NCBI GenBank assembly: GCA_031180825.1 | Contig: JAPSLM010000003.1 | Location: forward strand, 62,001-126,000 | Length of the DNA stretch: 64,000 bases | Source: Paenibacillus sp. | GTDB lineage: Bacteria; Bacillota; Bacilli; Paenibacillales; NBRC-103111 | Reading direction: 5' to 3' | Shown: positions 42,948-50,922 of the stretch, piece by piece | Layout of the letters: the number at the start of each line of letters is the position of its first letter | How positions within the stretch are numbered: position 1 is the first letter of the stretch | Notes under the pieces: generated by a model | Databases searched by the model: none | The model's input: only the letters and a program-made list of their open reading frames with translations | Told to the model about the DNA's origin: nothing | Translations under genes and position numbers: made by a program

Positions 42948-43537
42948 CGTCGATTCATCTCCTCATACTCCTCAAAGATCGGTTCAAGAAAGTATGGTTC
43001 CAGTTGAAGCTTTACACTGGCCCTTGCTCTGAACAACAAAGACTTGACCGAACTCACTGTTTGTCCGAGGATATTCGCTATCTCTTGATAATCAAGCTGG
43101 TCATACTCTCGCAATATAAGCGCGGAACGCTGCTTCTCGGGCAGATTGTTGATCGCATCGCGAACCATAGTCACCTTTTCGTTGCGAAGCGCCGTTTGTT
43201 CCGGCAATGTTTCCACCGCGGTTTGAGGCGTGTATCCGCTTTGCTCCAATGAAACCTGGGTGTTCTTATGTTTACGCAGCTCGCTAAGAACCGTATTGCG
43301 CGCAATGGTGTAGAGCCACGTGGAAAAGGTCGCCTCTACCTCGCGAAACGAATGCAGGCTGCGGTAGGCCTTGTAAAATGTCTCGTTGCACAAGTCCTCC
43401 GCCAGCGATTCCATTTGCGCGCTTTTCAGCATATGAAAGATGAATGCCAATATTTTACGTTCGTAGCGGCGCATTAATTCATCGTATAGTTGGACGTTGC
43501 CGTCCTTGATTTCTCTGATCAACTGGGAATCGGTCAT
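42944..43537 (-). CDS. ECF-type RNA polymerase sigma factor
   Basis: A 197-residue group IV sigma factor. Region 2 includes EDLCNETFYKAYRSLHSF and TFSTWLYTIARNTVLSELRK. Region 4 includes LPEKQRSALILREYDQLDYQ and the helix-turn-helix EIANILGQTVSSVKSLLFRAR. It is cotranscribed with the overlapping anti-sigma gene. The ATG has AAGGAGGG 12 bases upstream. The 400-base gap upstream holds a small-RNA candidate, the tyrA terminator and an imperfect ECF-like -35 motif near 43614. Confidence 0.9.
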   Translation of the reverse strand: MTDSQLIREIKDGNVQLYDELMRRYERKILAFIFHMLKSAQMESLAEDLCNETFYKAYRSLHSFREVEATFSTWLYTIARNTVLSELRKHKNTQVSLEQSGYTPQTAVETLPEQTALRNEKVTMVRDAINNLPEKQRSALILREYDQLDYQEIANILGQTVSSVKSLLFRARASVKLQLEPYFLEPIFEEYEEMNRR

Positions 43538-43779
43538 GCGAGTGCGACCCTCCTTGTGATTCCTGCTTACTCCCAGCGATGCTACTTTGTTGTACTGTCG
43601 GGGGAGTAAAAAAGTTGCGGTCTATTTTAAAATTTTTATTAGAAATTGGGGACGATCTTAATAACCTTCGAGGTAACAAGCCAAAAATCCTGCTTTTCCG
43701 ACAAGATTCATAACTTTTTCCAAAAACAGGTGTGCACTTTTACTCTTTATCAACCCATTTTCTGTATATGCGCATCGGC

Positions 43780-43857
43780 AAAAAAAAGACCGCCTGAATT
43801 TCAGGCGGTTGCACAGAGTGCCATTATTCGGATAGGAGTGGAGAGAAACCATACTGT
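43780..43857 (-). ncRNA. Candidate small regulatory RNA (~78 nt) with its own promoter and terminator
   Basis: Transcription from the consensus promoter at 43864-43892 would start near 43857 and meet a ten-base perfect terminator stem (ACCGCCTGAA/TTCAGGCGGT, 43789-43809) followed by eight T. The ~78-nt product has an unpaired pyrimidine-rich 5' half containing UUUCUCUCCACUCCUAUCC, then a small GCAC-UCU-GUGC hairpin and the terminator. An in-frame ATG lacks a ribosome site and has no stop before the terminator, so coding is unlikely. The C/U-rich part is complementary to Shine-Dalgarno sequences. No family that I know matches. Confidence 0.65.
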
Positions 43858-43863
43858 ACTTTT

Positions 43864-43892
43864 ATTATATGTATACGTTTACAAAATGTCAA
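43864..43892 (-). promoter_or_regulatory. Full-consensus sigma-A promoter of the small RNA
   Basis: Minus-strand TTGACA (43892-43887) and TATAAT (43869-43864) are separated by exactly 17 bases, 12/12 matches to consensus. This is the strongest promoter seen in the window, and no protein gene follows it before the terminator. Confidence 0.88.
43870..43883. promoter_or_regulatory. cre-like CcpA operator in the promoter spacer
   Basis: TGTATACGTTTACA matches 13 of 14 positions of the cre consensus TGWNANCGNTNNCA and is nearly palindromic. It fills the spacer between -35 and -10 of the small RNA promoter, so bound CcpA would block RNA polymerase. Confidence 0.65.
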
Positions 43893-43901
43893 TGGCTTTT
43901 T

Positions 43902-43915
43902 TGAAAACGTTTCCG
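43902..43915. promoter_or_regulatory. Second cre-like site upstream of the small RNA promoter
   Basis: TGAAAACGTTTCCG matches 13 of 14 positions of the cre consensus. Its centre lies 32 bp from the spacer site, about three helical turns, placing both on the same DNA face. Confidence 0.5.
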
Positions 43916-43926
43916 TTTTTTTTTAG

Positions 43927-43961
43927 AAAAAAAGACTACACGTGAACCGCGTAGTCTTTTT
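43927..43961. terminator. Terminator spanning the tyrA stop codon
   Basis: AAAAAAGACTAC and GTAGTCTTTTTT pair around a loop of about ten bases. The TAG stop of tyrA is part of the stem, and a T tract follows on both strands. Confidence 0.82.
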
Positions 43962-45024
43962 TAAGCAATTCCAGCGCTTTGTCCATCTGGCCTTCCTCGC
44001 GGAACGACAACCGCAAAACCCCGGGCACGTCTTCCCGGCTTTCGATGATCTGAATGTTGCTGAGGTTGATCCGGTGGCTGCCCAGCAGCGTCGTGATCTG
44101 TGCGATGATACCCGGATGGTCGGGCACGTCCACGTAAATATCGTAGAACGAATGAATGACGCCCTTACGCCGCTCCGGCAAGCCGTTGCGGAACTGGTTG
44201 GCCTTCTGAAACTCGCGCTCGATGCCAAGGCCGTCTTCCGCTTCCAGACGTCCGATAAACCCGGCAATTTCGTCATTCCAGTCCCGAAGCAGCTTCAAGA
44301 GCACTTCACGGTTGTTGATGAGAATATCCCGCCAGATGACCGGATCGCTGGAAGCGATGCGCGTAATGTCGCGGAAGCCGCCGGCAGCCAAGTTCTGATA
44401 AAGCTCGTTCGATTCGTTGTATCGGGCGATCTGGTTCACAAGCGCAACGGCAATAATATGCGGCAGATGGCTGATTGCGCCGACAATCTCGTCATGCAGC
44501 ACCGGGTCTACCTTCACCAGATGCGCCCGGGTATGCTCAAGCAGCTCCGCAAGCCGGTCGTAAGCGTCCTTCGGCGTCCCGGCATCCGGCGTGAGCACGT
44601 AAAAGGCGTTCTCGAACAGCCTGGAGCTGGCCGCTTCCACACCCGACTTCTCCTTGCCCGCCATTGGATGGCCCCCGATAAAATAGACGCCCGGCAGCTG
44701 CAGACGCGAAGCGCAGGCGGTCACGCTCGCTTTCGTACTGCCTACATCGGTGATGATACAGCCCGGCTTGAGCGGAAGAGCGGATAGTTTATGCAGATAC
44801 TCCTCAAGGTTGCCCACCGGGACGCACAAAAAAATAAAGTCCGCCTCCGCTGCTGCTTCCTCAATCGAAGTGGTCGCATGATCCACCACTTCGCGCTTCA
44901 AATATTTCTCTACGGACTTCGGGTTATTGGAATGGCCGACGACCGTCAGTCCCGGTTTGCCCTTGAAGCACAGGGCCAACGAGCCGCCGATTAATCCGAC
45001 TCCGAATATGGCAACCTTTGTCAT
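43936..45024 (-). CDS. tyrA: Prephenate dehydrogenase with C-terminal ACT domain
   Basis: A 362-residue NAD-dependent enzyme of tyrosine synthesis. Rossmann motif GVGLIGGSLAL, catalytic-region GGHPMAGKEKSGV and the helical dimer domain are followed by an ACT domain (about 290-360, VDVPDHPGIIAQITTLLG), likely for tyrosine feedback control. It overlaps hisC by 4 bases. Unlike B. subtilis, no EPSP synthase gene follows; the unit ends here in a terminator. Confidence 0.95.
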   Translation of the reverse strand: MTKVAIFGVGLIGGSLALCFKGKPGLTVVGHSNNPKSVEKYLKREVVDHATTSIEEAAAEADFIFLCVPVGNLEEYLHKLSALPLKPGCIITDVGSTKASVTACASRLQLPGVYFIGGHPMAGKEKSGVEAASSRLFENAFYVLTPDAGTPKDAYDRLAELLEHTRAHLVKVDPVLHDEIVGAISHLPHIIAVALVNQIARYNESNELYQNLAAGGFRDITRIASSDPVIWRDILINNREVLLKLLRDWNDEIAGFIGRLEAEDGLGIEREFQKANQFRNGLPERRKGVIHSFYDIYVDVPDHPGIIAQITTLLGSHRINLSNIQIIESREDVPGVLRLSFREEGQMDKALELLKKDYAVHV

Positions 45025-46121
45025 GAGACGGCCACTTCGCTCAGAACTTGCTCCAGCGCTCCGAGGAATTTGTTGTTCTGCTCTTCGCTGCCCACCGTTA
45101 CCCGGATCATCGTCGGGTAGCCCCAGCTCGGGTCATGGCGCACGATAATTCCTCTGCGCAGCAGCCCTTGGAATACGGCGCTTCCGTCCCGCTTTACGTC
45201 AACCATAATGAAGTTGCCGTGTGCGTCGAAGCAGGACAAGCCCATCTCGGCGAATTTCGCTGTCAGCTTCCGGATGCCTTGCGCGTTCGCCTCGCGGCAG
45301 GATGCGATGAACGCCTCGTCGTTTACCGCCGCCAGCGCCGCTTTTTGGGCAAAGCTCGTCGTATTGAACGGCTCGCGCACCTGATTGATCGAGCGAACGA
45401 CATCGGGATGGCCTACGCCGTAACCGATGCGCAAAGACGCCAAGCCGTAAATTTTGGAAAACGTGCGCAGTACGACGACATTCTTGTGCTTCTCCAGCAG
45501 CTTGACGCTGTCGGGATATTGCCCGCTCACATTGTACTCCGCGTAAGCTTCGTCCAGCACGACCATGACGTTCTTCGGCACGGCCTCCAGAAACGCCGTA
45601 ATTTCCGCTTCGTTCAGCATCGTCCCTGTCGGGTTGTTCGGGTTGCAGACCCAAACAATCTTCGTGCGGGAATTTATTTTGCCCAGCATCGCTTGCAGAT
45701 CGTGCTTTCCGTTCGCATCCACAGGCACCTCGATCACCTTGGCCCCTTCGACCTCGGCATTGTGCTTGTATTGCGGAAACGTCGGATAGGCGGTAATGGT
45801 CTCGTCTTCCGGAGTCAAGAAGGCTCGGGCGATCATCAAAATCACTTCGTCCGATCCTAATCCGAAAATAATTTGATTCGGCTGTACCCCCAGCTTACCG
45901 GCAACCGCATTCGTCAGTTCAACGGCGCCGCCGTCCGGGTAAATGCTGATCTGGTCCAGCATTCCGGAGATCGCTTCCTTCGCTTTGGACGAGCATCCGA
46001 AAGGATTTTCATTGGAAGCAAGCTTGATCACTTCCATCAGACCAAGCTCGCGTTTGACTTCGTCAATCGGTTTTCCCGGCTGGTAGACCGGGAGATGAAC
46101 GATATTTTGTTTAGGCTGCAC
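45021..46121 (-). CDS. hisC: Histidinol-phosphate aminotransferase (also aromatic transaminase)
   Basis: A 366-residue class I/II PLP aminotransferase. Motifs are YQPGKPIDEVKRELG, SNENPFG, WVCNPNNPTG and the PLP lysine in RTFSKIYGLASLRIGYG. In Bacillus the same enzyme serves histidine synthesis and tyrosine/phenylalanine transamination, which explains its place next to tyrA. The GTG at 46121 is nine bases after GAGGTG; another GTG at 46133 lies inside that site. Confidence 0.94.
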   Translation of the reverse strand: MQPKQNIVHLPVYQPGKPIDEVKRELGLMEVIKLASNENPFGCSSKAKEAISGMLDQISIYPDGGAVELTNAVAGKLGVQPNQIIFGLGSDEVILMIARAFLTPEDETITAYPTFPQYKHNAEVEGAKVIEVPVDANGKHDLQAMLGKINSRTKIVWVCNPNNPTGTMLNEAEITAFLEAVPKNVMVVLDEAYAEYNVSGQYPDSVKLLEKHKNVVVLRTFSKIYGLASLRIGYGVGHPDVVRSINQVREPFNTTSFAQKAALAAVNDEAFIASCREANAQGIRKLTAKFAEMGLSCFDAHGNFIMVDVKRDGSAVFQGLLRRGIIVRHDPSWGYPTMIRVTVGSEEQNNKFLGALEQVLSEVAVS

Positions 46122-46314
46122 GACAAAGGTCACCTCGTTACATGAATTAGTAGCTCCAATACCGGAATCATTTCCCCATTAATTTTCGCACAAGTCTAAG
46201 AAAATGTTAAGCTTTATATTTATCGCCATAACCCATCTTTTCATATAATAGGCTTAAATTTCTTGCCGCGTCCTTGCCTTTCAACTGCTCGTGAACGAAC
46301 AACGAGAAATTCTA

Positions 46315-46352
46315 AACAGCCTCGCTGGATTCATCCATTTAGCGAGGCTGTT
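46315..46352 (-). terminator. Hairpin after trpA, possible terminator
   Basis: AACAGCCTCGCT pairs perfectly with AGCGAGGCTGTT around a 14-base loop, starting five bases after the trpA stop codon. The T tract is poor (TTTAGAATTT), so termination may be partial. The remaining 46122-46314 gap upstream of hisC shows no clear promoter to me. Confidence 0.55.
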
Positions 46353-46356
46353 CCTT

Positions 46357-47166
46357 TTATCCAATCAGTTGTCGAACAAATTCATGAATTTTCGAGAGCC
46401 CTTGCGATTTTGTCGACTCATTCGTCAGGAGAGGCAGCGTTTCTTCCACCGTACGCACCAAAGCGCTGCCCACAACGATCCCGTCGCACGTCCCGGCGAA
46501 TCGCGCAAATTGATCCGGCGTAGAGATGCCGAAGCCGATGGCGATCGGCAGACCGGTCGACGATTTAACGGTGTTCAAAAATTCGTCAATGCCGCTGTGG
46601 AACTCGGCCCGCGTTCCCGTCACGCCGAGCGAAGATACACAGTAAACGAAGCCGCTGGCGCGCGACGCGATTTGCTGCACGCGTTCTTTGGAGGTCGGAG
46701 CGACGAGCGGAATGAGATGAAGGCCGTGCTGCTCCGCCAGCCCCCGTACCTCTTCATCCTCCTCCATGGGCAGATCTGGAATAATAAGTCCGTCGATTCC
46801 ATTTTCTTGCAAAAGCTTAAAAATACGGTCAAGCCCCGTCTGCAGCACAGGATTATAATAAGTAAATAAAACAAACGGGATTTCGCAGCCTTCGCTGCGC
46901 GCCTGACGGGCCGCCCCGATGCAATCGAGAATCGAGATGCGGTTCGCTTGGAGCGCGCGCATGGACGAGCGCTGGATCACCGGGCCGTCCGCCAGCGGGT
47001 CCGAATAGGGAACACCAAGCTCGACCATGGCGGCCCCTGCTTTCTCAAGCTCTTTAATAATGTCAACCGAGGTCCGCACGTCCGGGTCCCCGATCGTCAA
47101 AAACGGGATGAAAGCCGGCTGTTTTTGTTCACGCAGCTCGGCGAATTTCCGGTCAATGCGATTCAT
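46357..47166 (-). CDS. trpA: Tryptophan synthase alpha subunit
   Basis: A 269-residue (beta/alpha)8 enzyme cleaving indole-3-glycerol phosphate. Catalytic residues are the Glu in [18 protein letters not shown] and the Asp in [10 protein letters not shown]; the phosphate loop is GFGIST. It overlaps trpB by 14 bases and is the last gene of the trp operon. Confidence 0.96.
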   Translation of the reverse strand: MNRIDRKFAELREQKQPAFIPFLTIGDPDVRTSVDIIKELEKAGAAMVELGVPYSDPLADGPVIQRSSMRALQANRISILDCIGAARQARSEGCEIPFVLFTYYNPVLQTGLDRIFKLLQENGIDGLIIPDLPMEEDEEVRGLAEQHGLHLIPLVAPTSKERVQQIASRASGFVYCVSSLGVTGTRAEFHSGIDEFLNTVKSSTGLPIAIGFGISTPDQFARFAGTCDGIVVGSALVRTVEETLPLLTNESTKSQGLSKIHEFVRQLIG

Positions 47167-48358
47167 CGGCAGTTCCTCCCAAATAATTCATGATCGCTTC
47201 CACATCTTTGTCGCCGCGTCCGGAGAGACTGACAACAAGGATTTCGTCTTTGCCCATGGCGGGCGCCCGCTTGATCGTCTCGGCGATCGCGTGCGCGCTT
47301 TCCAGCGCCGGGATAATCCCTTCCTTGCGGCTCAGCAGCTGCAGCGCGTCCAGCGCTTCTTTATCCGTGATCGGAACGTACTCCGCCCTTCCCGTATCCT
47401 TCAAATGAGCATGCTCCGGCCCGACGCCCGGATAATCGAGTCCGGCGGATATCGAGTGCGCTTCCAGGACTTGACCGAATTCGTCCTGCAGCAAATAGCT
47501 GTACGAGCCTTGGAACACCCCTTGGCTGCCTTTCGTCATCGTCGCGGCATGCTTATCCGTATCGACGCCGCGTCCGGCGGCCTCAACGCCGATCAAACGC
47601 ACGTTCTCGTCCTGTACGAACGGATAGAACATTCCGATCGCATTGCTTCCCCCGCCAACAGCCGCGATCACCGCATCCGGCAGCCGCCCTTCCAGCTCGA
47701 GAATTTGCTTGCGGGATTCGTCACCGATAATGCGTTGGAAGTCCCGTACCATCATCGGGTACGGATGCGGGCCGGTAGCCGAACCGAGGATGTAGAACGT
47801 ATCGTCCACGTGGCTCACCCAGTAACGCAGCGTCTCGTTGCAGGCATCCTTCAGCGTCCGGGTGCCGGAAAGCACCGGAACGACTTCCGTACCGAGCAGG
47901 TTCATCCGGAACACGTTGAGCTGCTGCCGCTTCATGTCCTCCTCGCCCATAAACACCTTACACTCAAAGCCGAGCAGCGCGGCAACCGTGGCTGTAGCAA
48001 CGCCATGCTGGCCGGCGCCGGTTTCGGCGATAATTTTCGTTTTGCCCATCCACTTCGCAAGCAGCCCTTGGCCGAGCGCGTTGTTAATTTTATGAGCTCC
48101 CGTATGGTTCAAATCCTCGCGTTTCAAGTAGATTTTGGCGCCGCCCAAATGCTCGGTCAACCGTCCTGCGTAATATAAAGAAGTCGGACGCCCCGAATAA
48201 CGGTGCAGCCAGTAGTTCAGCTCCTCCTGAAAACGAGCGTCTTTGGTGTATTTTTTAAACGATTCCTCCAGCTCGATCAAAGCGTTCATCAGCGTTTCCG
48301 GCACGTAACGCCCGCCGAACTTGCCGAATCGGCCGTGAATATCCGGTCCGTTATACAA
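47153..48358 (-). CDS. trpB: Tryptophan synthase beta subunit
   Basis: A 401-residue PLP enzyme that condenses indole with serine. The PLP lysine is in [13 protein letters not shown], the catalytic Glu in ETGAGQHG, and the phosphate-binding loop is GGGSNAIG. The start is a TTG at 48358 overlapping the trpF end, with GAGAGGGTG seven bases upstream. Confidence 0.97.
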   Translation of the reverse strand: MYNGPDIHGRFGKFGGRYVPETLMNALIELEESFKKYTKDARFQEELNYWLHRYSGRPTSLYYAGRLTEHLGGAKIYLKREDLNHTGAHKINNALGQGLLAKWMGKTKIIAETGAGQHGVATATVAALLGFECKVFMGEEDMKRQQLNVFRMNLLGTEVVPVLSGTRTLKDACNETLRYWVSHVDDTFYILGSATGPHPYPMMVRDFQRIIGDESRKQILELEGRLPDAVIAAVGGGSNAIGMFYPFVQDENVRLIGVEAAGRGVDTDKHAATMTKGSQGVFQGSYSYLLQDEFGQVLEAHSISAGLDYPGVGPEHAHLKDTGRAEYVPITDKEALDALQLLSRKEGIIPALESAHAIAETIKRAPAMGKDEILVVSLSGRGDKDVEAIMNYLGGTADESH

Positions 48359-49043
48359 TGGTCTGCACCCTCTCGACGAATTTTTTGATTTTCACGATAT
48401 CTTTGACGCCTTCGGTTTCCACGCCGCTGGACACGTCTACCCCGTCGGGCATATACGCGTCAAGCAGGTCCCGCACATTATCCGGCTGAAGCCCTCCGGC
48501 CACAAGCAGCGGAAGGCCGGCCTCCCGGCACCAGGCGAGATAAGGCGGTATCGTGTCCCACGCGAACGTTTTGCCAGAGCCCCCGCCGTAAACCGGATCG
48601 TATGTATCCAGCAGCATACCGTCTACGGCATGGCGGTACGGCTCCAACCTGACTGTGCTTTGGGACTCCTCCCCAACCATCGTTTCACCGGCTGTAACGG
48701 TAAATACTTTAAATACGCGCGTCCCTGGAAAAGCATGCTTCACCATTCGGCAAAACTCGGCGCTCTCCTCCCCGTGAAGCTGCAGTACGTCCAGTTCCGC
48801 CTCCTGCAGCACCGCCTTCAGCTCTTCCATCGTCGGATTCACGAAGACGCCGACGGCTGCGGGCGGCTTCGCCCCGGCAGCCGACTTCATGCTGCGGATC
48901 ATCCCGCCGGCCTGCTGCGGCGTCACCTGCCGCTTGCTCGGCGCGAAGACGAAGCCGACGTAGTCCACCGGAAGCGCGGCAACCTGCGCCGCCATGTCAG
49001 CCGTCCGCAAACCGCATATTTTTACGCTCGTCCGTGCTGTCAT
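48351..49043 (-). CDS. trpF: Phosphoribosylanthranilate isomerase
   Basis: A 230-residue barrel enzyme. The catalytic Cys is in KICGLR at the N-terminus and the general acid Asp in [30 protein letters not shown] forms the C-terminal phosphate site. It starts seven bases after trpC and overlaps trpB. Confidence 0.96.
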   Translation of the reverse strand: MTARTSVKICGLRTADMAAQVAALPVDYVGFVFAPSKRQVTPQQAGGMIRSMKSAAGAKPPAAVGVFVNPTMEELKAVLQEAELDVLQLHGEESAEFCRMVKHAFPGTRVFKVFTVTAGETMVGEESQSTVRLEPYRHAVDGMLLDTYDPVYGGGSGKTFAWDTIPPYLAWCREAGLPLLVAGGLQPDNVRDLLDAYMPDGVDVSSGVETEGVKDIVKIKKFVERVQTIV

Positions 49044-49050
49044 CGGCTGC

Positions 49051-49860
49051 TCACTCCTTACCGGCTCCCGCTTCGGAGTAAGAGCCCATCAAGACATGCA
49101 CGGCTTCGGCAACGTCCGGCTGGCGCATGAAATGCTCGCCGACGAGCACCGCATGTGCCCCGACCGAACGGAGCCATTCGATCTCCTCCGGCTTCGAGAT
49201 GCCGCTTTCGCTGACGACAGTCGTCCCTTTCGGGATAGAGCCCACAAGCTGTTCCGTCGTGCGCAGATCGGTCACGAACGTTTGAAGATTGCGGTTGTTG
49301 ATACCGACCATCGTCGGATGAAGCTCCAGCACACGGGCCAGCTCCTCCTGATCGTGCACTTCAATCAGCACATCGAGACCGATACTTTGGGCAATCGACT
49401 TCAACTCCCGCATCTGCTCGGTCGTCAGGATGGCGGCGATCAACAGAATCGCATCGGCTCCGATGCAGCGCGCTTCATAAATTTGATGCGGGTCGATCGT
49501 AAAATCTTTGCGCAGAATCGGCACGCCGACGGCCTGCCTTACCCGGCTCAAATAATCGTTGGAGCCTTGAAAATACGGAGCGTCGGTCAGCACCGAAAGG
49601 CAATCCGCACCGGCCTCCTCGTAAGCCTTCGCCAACCGGACCGGCTCGAAATCCTCCCGGATCAAGCCCTTGGAAGGCGAGGCCTTCTTTACCTCCGCGA
49701 TCAGTCCCATCGGACGCTTCCGCCCTGCCCCGAGCGCGCGCTCGAACCCGAGGCAAGGCGTCAATCCGGCAATCGTTTTTTCCATTTCGGCGATGGTAAT
49801 CCGCTCTTTAAGCGACGCTACTTCCTGCCGTTTGGTGGCAACAATGCGATCAAGAAACAT
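49051..49860 (-). CDS. trpC: Indole-3-glycerol phosphate synthase
   Basis: A 269-residue barrel enzyme. Catalytic motifs are EVKKASPSKG, LSVLTD, LRKDFTIDPHQI, INNRNLQTF and SESGI. It overlaps the end of trpD by 11 bases, giving translational coupling. Confidence 0.97.
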   Translation of the reverse strand: MFLDRIVATKRQEVASLKERITIAEMEKTIAGLTPCLGFERALGAGRKRPMGLIAEVKKASPSKGLIREDFEPVRLAKAYEEAGADCLSVLTDAPYFQGSNDYLSRVRQAVGVPILRKDFTIDPHQIYEARCIGADAILLIAAILTTEQMRELKSIAQSIGLDVLIEVHDQEELARVLELHPTMVGINNRNLQTFVTDLRTTEQLVGSIPKGTTVVSESGISKPEEIEWLRSVGAHAVLVGEHFMRQPDVAEAVHVLMGSYSEAGAGKE

Positions 49861-50893
49861 AGCTCTCTTCCCCCGTACATTGGACTAATTGCTCCAGCTT
49901 CGCTTGAGCCCGGCCCGAATCGATAACCGATGCGGCAAGCTTCACGCCTTCCTGCAGCGTTCCGGCCATACCGGTAACATAGAAGCACGCTCCGGCATTG
50001 GCCAAAACGATATCGCGGCAAGCGCCGGTCTCGCCGGCGAAGATCCGGCGAATAATGCCCGCGTTCACTTGGGCGTCTCCCCCGATGACATCCTTAATGC
50101 TGTAAGTGCGAAGCCCCAGCTCATCCGGCGTGATTTCAAAAGTACGAATTTGCCCGTCCTTCAGCTCCGTTACCTGCGTGCCGGCAGATATGCTGATTTC
50201 GTCCAGCCCGTCGAGGCTGGCGACCACGAGCGCGCGTTTGACGCCGAGCGCCTGCATCACATGGGCGATCGTTTCCGTTTTGCCGCGGTCGAAAATGCCG
50301 AGCACCTGCCGGTCGGCTCCGGCCGGGTTCGTGAGCGGGCCCAGCAAGTTAAACACGGTGCGGACACCGAGCTCCCTGCGCGGGGCGGCAACATGCCGCA
50401 TCGACTGATGATACAGCTGCGCAAACATGAAGCAGATTCCGACCTGCTCCAGACAGCGCGCCGCCTGCTGCTGATTGAATTGAATATTGACACCAAGCGC
50501 CTCCAGCACGTCGGCGCTGCCGCTTTTGCTGGACATGGCCCGGTTCCCGTGCTTTGCCACGCGGACACCGCCCGCCGCCGCTACGATGGCCGCCGTCGTC
50601 GAAATGTTGAACGTATCTGCGCCATCGCCGCCGGTGCCGCACGTGTCGAGCAGATTCGTCTGCCTTGTGCTGACCCGGCTCGCTTTCGCCCGCATCGTCT
50701 CGGCAAAGCCGGCAATTTCCTCGATCGTTTCCCCTTTCATGCGGAGTCCCGCAAGCAAAGCTCCGATCTGCGAAGGCGTCGCTCCGCCATCCATAATGTC
50801 GGACATCACTTCGCGCGCCTCGGCCCGCGTCAAATGCTGCATCCCGATAATTTTCCCGATCGCCTGTTGAACCGTCAACGTCGTTTGTTCCAT
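49850..50893 (-). CDS. trpD: Anthranilate phosphoribosyltransferase
   Basis: A 347-residue enzyme with the PRPP loop GTGGDGADTFNIST, KHGNRAMSSKSGSADVLEALG and VFNLLGPLTNPA. It starts 29 bases after trpE. There is no glutamine amidotransferase gene (trpG) beside it, as in B. subtilis, where that subunit is encoded in the folate operon. Confidence 0.97.
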   Translation of the reverse strand: MEQTTLTVQQAIGKIIGMQHLTRAEAREVMSDIMDGGATPSQIGALLAGLRMKGETIEEIAGFAETMRAKASRVSTRQTNLLDTCGTGGDGADTFNISTTAAIVAAAGGVRVAKHGNRAMSSKSGSADVLEALGVNIQFNQQQAARCLEQVGICFMFAQLYHQSMRHVAAPRRELGVRTVFNLLGPLTNPAGADRQVLGIFDRGKTETIAHVMQALGVKRALVVASLDGLDEISISAGTQVTELKDGQIRTFEITPDELGLRTYSIKDVIGGDAQVNAGIIRRIFAGETGACRDIVLANAGACFYVTGMAGTLQEGVKLAASVIDSGRAQAKLEQLVQCTGEESYVS

Positions 50894-50922
50894 GTTCCGC
50901 GCCTCCTCTTATCCCGATTGAA

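Noticed and set aside
43600-43620. Autoregulatory ECF promoter (GCAACTTTTTT with CGACAG) upstream of the sigma gene
   Set aside because: The GCAAC box is plausible, but the distance to CGAC is only 13 bases, shorter than the 15-17 expected for ECF promoters. Not listed as a feature.
46190-46290. Short peptide frames upstream of hisC
   Set aside because: Frames of 20-25 codons without good ribosome sites or conserved features; probably chance.
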